Shown: positions 58,546 through 64,000 of the stretch, one piece after another
Layout: each line of letters starts with the position of its first letter
Position numbering within the stretch: position 1 is the stretch's first letter
From: Trichaptum fuscoviolaceum
Lineage: Eukaryota; Basidiomycota; Agaricomycetes; Hymenochaetales; Trichaptaceae
Reading direction: 5' to 3'
DNA: 64,000 bases
NCBI GenBank assembly: GCA_910574455.1
Contig: CAJSYZ010000008.1
Location: 3,102,707-3,166,706, forward strand
Notes under the pieces: model-generated
The model's input: only the letters and a program-made list of their open reading frames with translations
Databases searched by the model: none
What the model was told of the DNA's origin: nothing
Translations under genes and position numbers: made by a program

Positions 58546-61500
58546 CTAATGTCTCGCTTGAAGCTTGCAGATGACGGACTGCAATACGCCGGCCCACATC
58601 CCGGCTCTGTCAACGGAGTCCAGCACGCCCTCGAGGCGTGCAGGGATCTTGCGCAGAAGTAGCCGGCGAAGTTGGCGCATGTCGTCCTCTTCCGCAGCAC
58701 GAGCGATTGTCGAGATGGGCGCTGGTGCCGACGCGGATAGCGTGAGTTGGAGAGGGAGCGGTGCAGGGACCTCGAGGAGGGATTGCATCGACGGCTGGCG
58801 GGAGATCTGCGCAGATGCAAAGGCTGAGGCATTTCGGGACGGAGAGGTAGAGACGGCGAAGAATTGGTCGAAAGCCGCAGTGCTCCGCGCTGCGGTCGGT
58901 GATGATGCTGGTGCTCGCGTAGCGCTGCAGAGTTCGGGTGTAGAGCACCGCTCCATATCCAAATCAAAGACGGACTCGAAGTTCCTATCAAGATGGAGTT
59001 TTTGGTGGTCCTCTTCCCCACATAACTCTCGCAGAGCGTGTGAGAGGCGAGCGGCCTGCAGAGCGTGCTCCTTGGCTTGGAAGACTTTACTGGTCAGATG
59101 CTCCGCTTGCGTAAGGTATCGCTGTGCCCGATCGATGCACTTCTCAGACTGTATTCACGATATCAGCGAATGATTGTATATATAATATAAGCATGGAAGA
59201 ACAACGCACCTCCAACATAGTTTCTTCGAGCTGGGAGACTTCACGTTTCGCGATAATCAGAAGATCCAAAGGAGATAGATGCCTTTCAGGCGTCACACTC
59301 CTCGGCGGAGAAGGTGTTCGTGCGCGATTGCCACCAGCGAACATGTCAAGGAAGTTCCCCTCTTCTACATATACCGCATTTCTCCGTAACACGTCGTCCG
59401 AGGCACCCTCAACCTCAACAATGGTCTCGGTATCACCGCCCACATCTTCAATGAGATGTTCTACGCAATCCCTCCAATCCATATTCTCCTCCATGCTGTC
59501 ACAACCATAGAAATCGACTTTACCATCAAGATACTGCGGTCCATCCTCCCGCTCCTCATCCTCATCGCCAAACAGCGTCCGCTCAATCTCCATCAAGTTT
59601 TGAAGGTGCTGTTGGAAAGTCAGCGAGTTCGTCTGCCGAACATACGGTCCCAGCCATGAGGCCCCGGAGTCCGTACGAGTGGGTGAGTTGAATGAAAGGT
59701 TAATCGGCGAGGTCGGGGCCGTGGCTTCGAGGGCCACAATGGGCGGAACGGAGATGAGCTCCACACTATCTTCCAATGGCGCAAGAGTAGTACTGACACC
59801 GTCGAAAGGGGACATTGCTGACACGACCGAACCACTTCGCGAGCGCTTCTGAGTACTCTGACGCTTGTCGAGGTCGAAAGGAGGGAGAAGGTCCGCATTG
59901 TCTTGGAAGGGATCCAGCCAGTCAAATATTTCTCCTCTGTCGTCATCGTGGGCGATTGCGACTTCTGCTAGCTCACGTATACCCGTCGAACTGTCCGATG
60001 CCGAAAGAGTGAACGATGCAAGGGAAGCAAATGAGCCTGCAGATGACGAGCCAGCGGAGTGAGTGAGTGTGGGCGTTACAACACGTAGCTCCCGTCCCAA
60101 GCTTCTAGCGTTTTCACAATCAACAAATAGGTCATCCTCTTCTTGGACGTCCGTCCCAACCTCCCATCTTTCGACTTCGCTCTGCTGTCCGCTCGATTTT
60201 CGGAGGCGCCGCTCCAGCCGCTCGATCAGTCCTAACAGCTTAGATTTTACACCCCGGGCCTTCGCAAGATCTTCTATGGCAAGGTCCACGAGCTTCCTGT
60301 ATCGCTCGAGTATGTCTGATGCGCCTTTCCATGTGTCATGCAAACGGATCTCCAGATCGTCGAGGTCCAGTTCATCGCCTTCCTCAGTGCCGGCTTCCCC
60401 TAATCCACGGCTGCCTCGAACTGGCGGTCGACTCTCCAAATCGAATTCCCTTTCGTCGGACTCTTTCTCAGCTTTCTCCAGCTTTCCAGCGAGGTTCTTC
60501 AGTTCGTTCACCACCTTTTCCGCCTCAACGACCGACGTTAGTTCAGCGCGCAGGTCGTCCTCTTCGTCGGTCCGTCGTGGAGGAAATTGCCCCACATTCT
60601 CCATCTCCTCCATATCAATCGACGATGAGGAAGAGGAAGATGATAGAGTTGAGTTGGACGACGTAGATGCAAAGGAGCTGCAGGAAGCGGATGGTCGGAC
60701 TGTGCGCACGGATGCGGCAGACGCGGGACGCATAAATGCTTCTTCGGAGTCGAAAGCGATTCGAAATTCCGGCTTCGCAAGATCAAACGCCGTGAAGCCC
60801 TGGACGTTCTTCATCTTCCTCACTTCGCCATCCGTATCACAGTCCAAAAGCGCCATCAGGACGTCCAGACTATGTCCTTCGGCGGCAGCAATGTGCAATG
60901 CAGTATTTCCATCGAGATCTTTTGCATCCAAAGGAGCGCCCAAGTCACGCACGGCGTGTGTTATGAACGCATAAAGCTGGAAAGCTGAGAACCCACCGTG
61001 CCGTTCGCGCTCACTTCTTGAGGACGAGGCGTAAGAGGGGGCAGTTGGGTCAGCGCGTGCAAGGCAGTGTAGTGGCGAATCCTGATTATTTCCCGTGTAT
61101 AGCGCCAGGTCCGCACCCGCAAGATACAGCGCATCGAGCACACGCGCACTCGGCCGCGTCGCTGCGAGTGCATAGTGTATAGGTGCCCATCCACAAGCAT
61201 CTCTGAGGTTCACAAGTGTGGCGGGGGCAGGAGGTGAGGGAGGTTCTTGAGCGATAGTGGGAAGGGCGGAAGTCGAAGCAGAAGTGGACAAGGAGGGTAA
61301 CCTGTGTCTAGCGAAGGGCAAAGACGAAGAGCGTGGCCGAGGGCGCACAACATCTGACTCGGATGATAAGTTCGCGCCCAACGCAAACTGACTAGAGAGA
61401 GATGAGCAGGAATACTTGCTCCCTAGCGGCCGGTCTTTCGGTGGCACTGGTGGAGGCGCGTCCCGATGTGATTGCGGGGCAGGGAATAAGAGATTGTGGA

Positions 61501-62914
61501 CCGCAGCTACGTCTCCTCTTCGGATTGCGGTCACAAGCGGGCGGAGGGACGCCTGCACGTCTGGATGGTCCGCATCCAGGTCACCAGGAGCCGCAGCAAA
61601 CGGTGGTGCCTCGTATACTATGGTGCGTGAGGCATACTCGTTTATATCGTGAGGAAGATTGAGCTTCAGTCTCCGTCTTGCTCGAGGACACTGTTCAAAT
61701 ATTTGATCAGCCGCCATTGAATGCGAGACGCAAAAGTTGTGAAGAGGGGCATACCAGCAAAGTCCGCGCCCTCTTTAATCTCAGGGACCGCTCACACGCC
61801 CAAAGGCAAGCAGGGTGAGTCGAAGCATAGAACAGTACCGAGCGGTGGTGGTAATCCGCTGCATCTGCACGGGCGCCGTTGTCCAGCTGTGGACGCGATC
61901 AGACACAGTGAGCAACAGGCGAAACACACATTGATGAGACATGATCGACGTTGGCGAATCATCAGGTCGACAATGAGGAAAACATGTTATTTGTGCGTGG
62001 ACAGGTGCGTGACGTCGATCATCGTGGACAACGTGTCGATCCGCACGTCGATCGTTTGATAGGGGTCGACGGATATTGAGATGCAGTGTCAGAGGAAATA
62101 ATTGGGAATAATAAAGATCAGGACATGGAAGCACAGGGAAAGACTGGCAAGCACGTACGAGGTATTGGACAATGTCGAGGTGGCCATCGCGTGCCGCGTC
62201 TGCATAAATGCGTTTGTTAGTACTTTCAGCAATTACAATTTTGCTAAGCACATACACATGATAGGCGTTGCCCGATGCACGTCTAACCCATCCACAAGGA
62301 CTGCTCCATCATTGTCTCCGTCGACTTTCTCGCTTCCCGGAACCCCCTCTCCGACACCTGCAAGTCCACCCTCGTATAACACCTTCACGAAATCCAAGCG
62401 CGCGAGATACGCGGCCATGCCGAGTGGGGTCAGCCCGCCGAGTGCACCCAGCGCTGCATTTAGGGTGTACAACGAGAACTTGCCCCGCGTTCTGAGATAG
62501 CGTAAAATTCGCAACCGAAAGTGCATGCTTGCAGAAAGCGCTCGAGACACGTCTTCGTTGGAGAGGTCCGTGTCCTTGAACCTGGACAGGCAATGGCGAA
62601 AAGTATTAAGCAAACACAAGGATATGGATAACAGATCAGAGGTACGCACGACGTTGCCCCTAGCACCAAATACGCTATGACTGACCGTCCCTCCTCGTCC
62701 TCTCCATTCACGTCCACCCCACTTGAGATGCGTTGCCGCACTACAGTCTCATCTCCACTCTCAAGGGCGTCAAACACTTGTCCCAGTGGCGATTTTTTTT
62801 CTTCAAGCTGATGCCAATCTGACCGCTCAAGCGCTGAGCTCTGGCTAGCGCACGAGTTCGATCGTGACCGCGAGTACGAGAAGATGGACTGAGCCGAGTC
62901 CACAGCTGCCTCCA
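58546..62914 (-). CDS. large ankyrin-repeat protein with low-complexity linkers
   Basis: The start 'MEAAVDSAQSIFSYSRSRS' at 62914 is the first true ATG. The N-terminal part has 'LGQVFDALESGDETVVRQRI', then helical repeats ('LTPLGMAAYLARLDFVKVLY', 'YADAARDGHLDIVQYLV', 'LLDNGARADAAD'). The main exon (59144-61717) has 'PLVTAIRRGDVAAVHNLLF', 'GWAPIHYALAATRPS', 'DALYLAGADLALYTGNNQDS' and the clearest ankyrin repeat, 'LDGNTALHIAAAEGHSLDVL'. Between and after the repeats lie Ser/Pro-rich linkers, a Ser-run ('TSSNSTLSSSSSSSS'), acidic segments and coiled-coil ('VNELKNLAGKLEKAEKESDE'). The C-terminal exon ('CIDRAQRYLTQAEHLTSKVF', 'RQLRRLLLRKIPARLEGVLD') is helical. At well over 1,200 residues it is likely a scaffold. 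Its role is unknown. Confidence 0.8.
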
Positions 62915-64000
62915 TTGTTTCGTTCGTAATATGAATGGGCCAGACAATGGCGAAGGCCGATCCGGACAATGGCGTAGTAGAGGAGCAACGTGCGGGATGG
63001 GACAAACGAGTAAAGAGGAAAGAGGTTCAATGGGTAAAAAAGTTGGTGTCCACAATTGATATGTCGTATAAGACGTAAAAGCCAGACGTGCTACTATCAA
63101 GAGAGTGAAGTATATCGGAGTCTATGGCAGAAAAAGTGATGGAACGCGTGCGAGACGAATGAATGTAAAGCACGGACGGCAAAGACGAAGAGCACAAGCT
63201 GCACTGCAGATCTGCTAGAGGGGAAAAGAGCTGCCAGTGATCGGTACTAAATGTAGGGACGTGTTTGGGCTAGCGCCTCGCGTCTTCAAGTCGGCGGTAC
63301 TCGACCAGTGCGTGTTCTGTGCGACGGTGAGGGAGGCGTATACGGAGGCGAACAAGAGAAACGTGAAGCGTACGCTCTGTAAGTAAGGTGAAAAGACTGT
63401 AACGGCTTTCTCTCACTTTGTGTCCGAGTCCCTCGGCTAGGCGATACAATTGTATGCGTTATGTTTGTGCCTACGCGTAACCGACGTCGAATATTTCTTG
63501 GACGCGCAAACAACGCTTGCTTTTGTTTTCAATGGGGGCGTACGTTACAGGCGGCGCTTGATGATCACAGTCCGCCGCTATAACACAGATCGTCCTTCCT
63601 CTCGTCCTTGATCAGTCCCACTCTTCTTATGTTCCTCCACTTCCTGTACACCCGGCACGCGCCTTCGCAGTGACAGACTGATGCGCGCGTGTATTTCTGA
63701 TTGCTGCAGTAAGCGGGGTAGAGCTTCTAGCTCCGGCTCGTACTTTGAGTGGGCGAAAAAGAGCAGAACGGCAGTGAGAACGGCCTCCGTTGTCCTTCCG
63801 TCCGTTCAATCGCGTCTTTATGAAGAAATCCTAGAAGACGCGCTGATGACCGTAGCTCCACCTCCCGGACTCGTCTCTGCTGATCTTTGCGATGAGCCAG
63901 GCCGTAGGTGAACGCGTAGATATATTCGCGAAGCCGCCAAGCTGAGAACGTCGAGCAGCACGTCGCCAGAGGTCGACCAGTAGGGGGACGATGATCACTG
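62915..64000. other. upstream region of ankyrin gene and window end
   Basis: About 1.1 kb with no supported gene. A plus-strand frame at 63681-63911 has no recognisable features. The ankyrin-gene promoter should lie in the first few hundred bases. Confidence 0.4.

Noticed and set aside
60063..60974. Long serine-rich frame on the plus strand
   Set aside because: It is the antisense shadow of the ankyrin gene exon, whose minus-strand protein has clear ankyrin repeats.

Overview
The window looks like nuclear DNA of a filamentous basidiomycete, most likely an Agaricomycete (mushroom/polypore type). Genes are broken by many short GT-AG introns of about 45-75 bp. They encode typical fungal products: an F-box/LRR-like protein, microsomal P450s of one expanded family, a TKL-type kinase, a Pin3/Lsb1-like SH3 protein and an XLF end-joining factor. 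No rRNA, tRNA, CRISPR array, transposase or reverse transcriptase was recognised. Gene spans below run from start to stop codon and include introns; exon joins were worked out by eye from splice signals and family motifs.

Layout. 0.4-2 kb: F-box protein. 3.2-4.8 kb: 2OG-Fe(II) oxygenase. 6.1-7.6 kb: broken aldo/keto reductase. 9.1-11.7 kb: tandem pair of secreted, probably GPI-anchored proteins. 12.0-13.0 kb (-): SH3 protein, head-to-head with 13.3-16.5 kb (+): a protein with an MLKL-like helical N-terminus and two kinase domains. 17.0-23.3 kb: two divergent P450s. 25.1-27.0 kb: class-3 aldehyde dehydrogenase. 29.8-31.6 kb (-): XLF/NHEJ1, head-to-head with 32.2-33.4 kb (+): FHA plus G-patch protein. 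33.5-35.8 kb (-): PhoD-like phosphatase. 37.1-38.6 kb (-): short-chain dehydrogenase. 40.0-42.2 kb (-): third P450. 43.9-45.3 kb (-): beta-lactamase-like serine hydrolase relic. 46.5-47.6 kb: unknown protein. 48.3-49.5 kb: medium-chain reductase. 50.2-54.3 kb (-): tandem pair of single-pass receptor-like proteins, one broken by two stops. 56.1-62.9 kb: MOCS2A, CCDC174-like and a large ankyrin protein. Long intergenic stretches separate several of these.

How the genes relate. About half are oxidoreductases (2OG oxygenase, AKR relic, three related P450s, ALDH, SDR, MDR reductase). No polyketide synthase, NRPS or terpene synthase is visible, so this is an oxidative, detoxification-like neighbourhood rather than a proven biosynthetic cluster. 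Housekeeping genes (XLF, FHA/G-patch, MOCS2A, CCDC174) are interspersed. Three pseudogenes and two tandem duplications point to active gene turnover.

Most interesting items: the MLKL-like tandem kinase next to an SH3/glycine-zipper gene, the C-terminal Ku-binding-like motif of XLF, a GC-AG intron in one P450, and about 19 noncoding copies of the octamer AACTTGAA.
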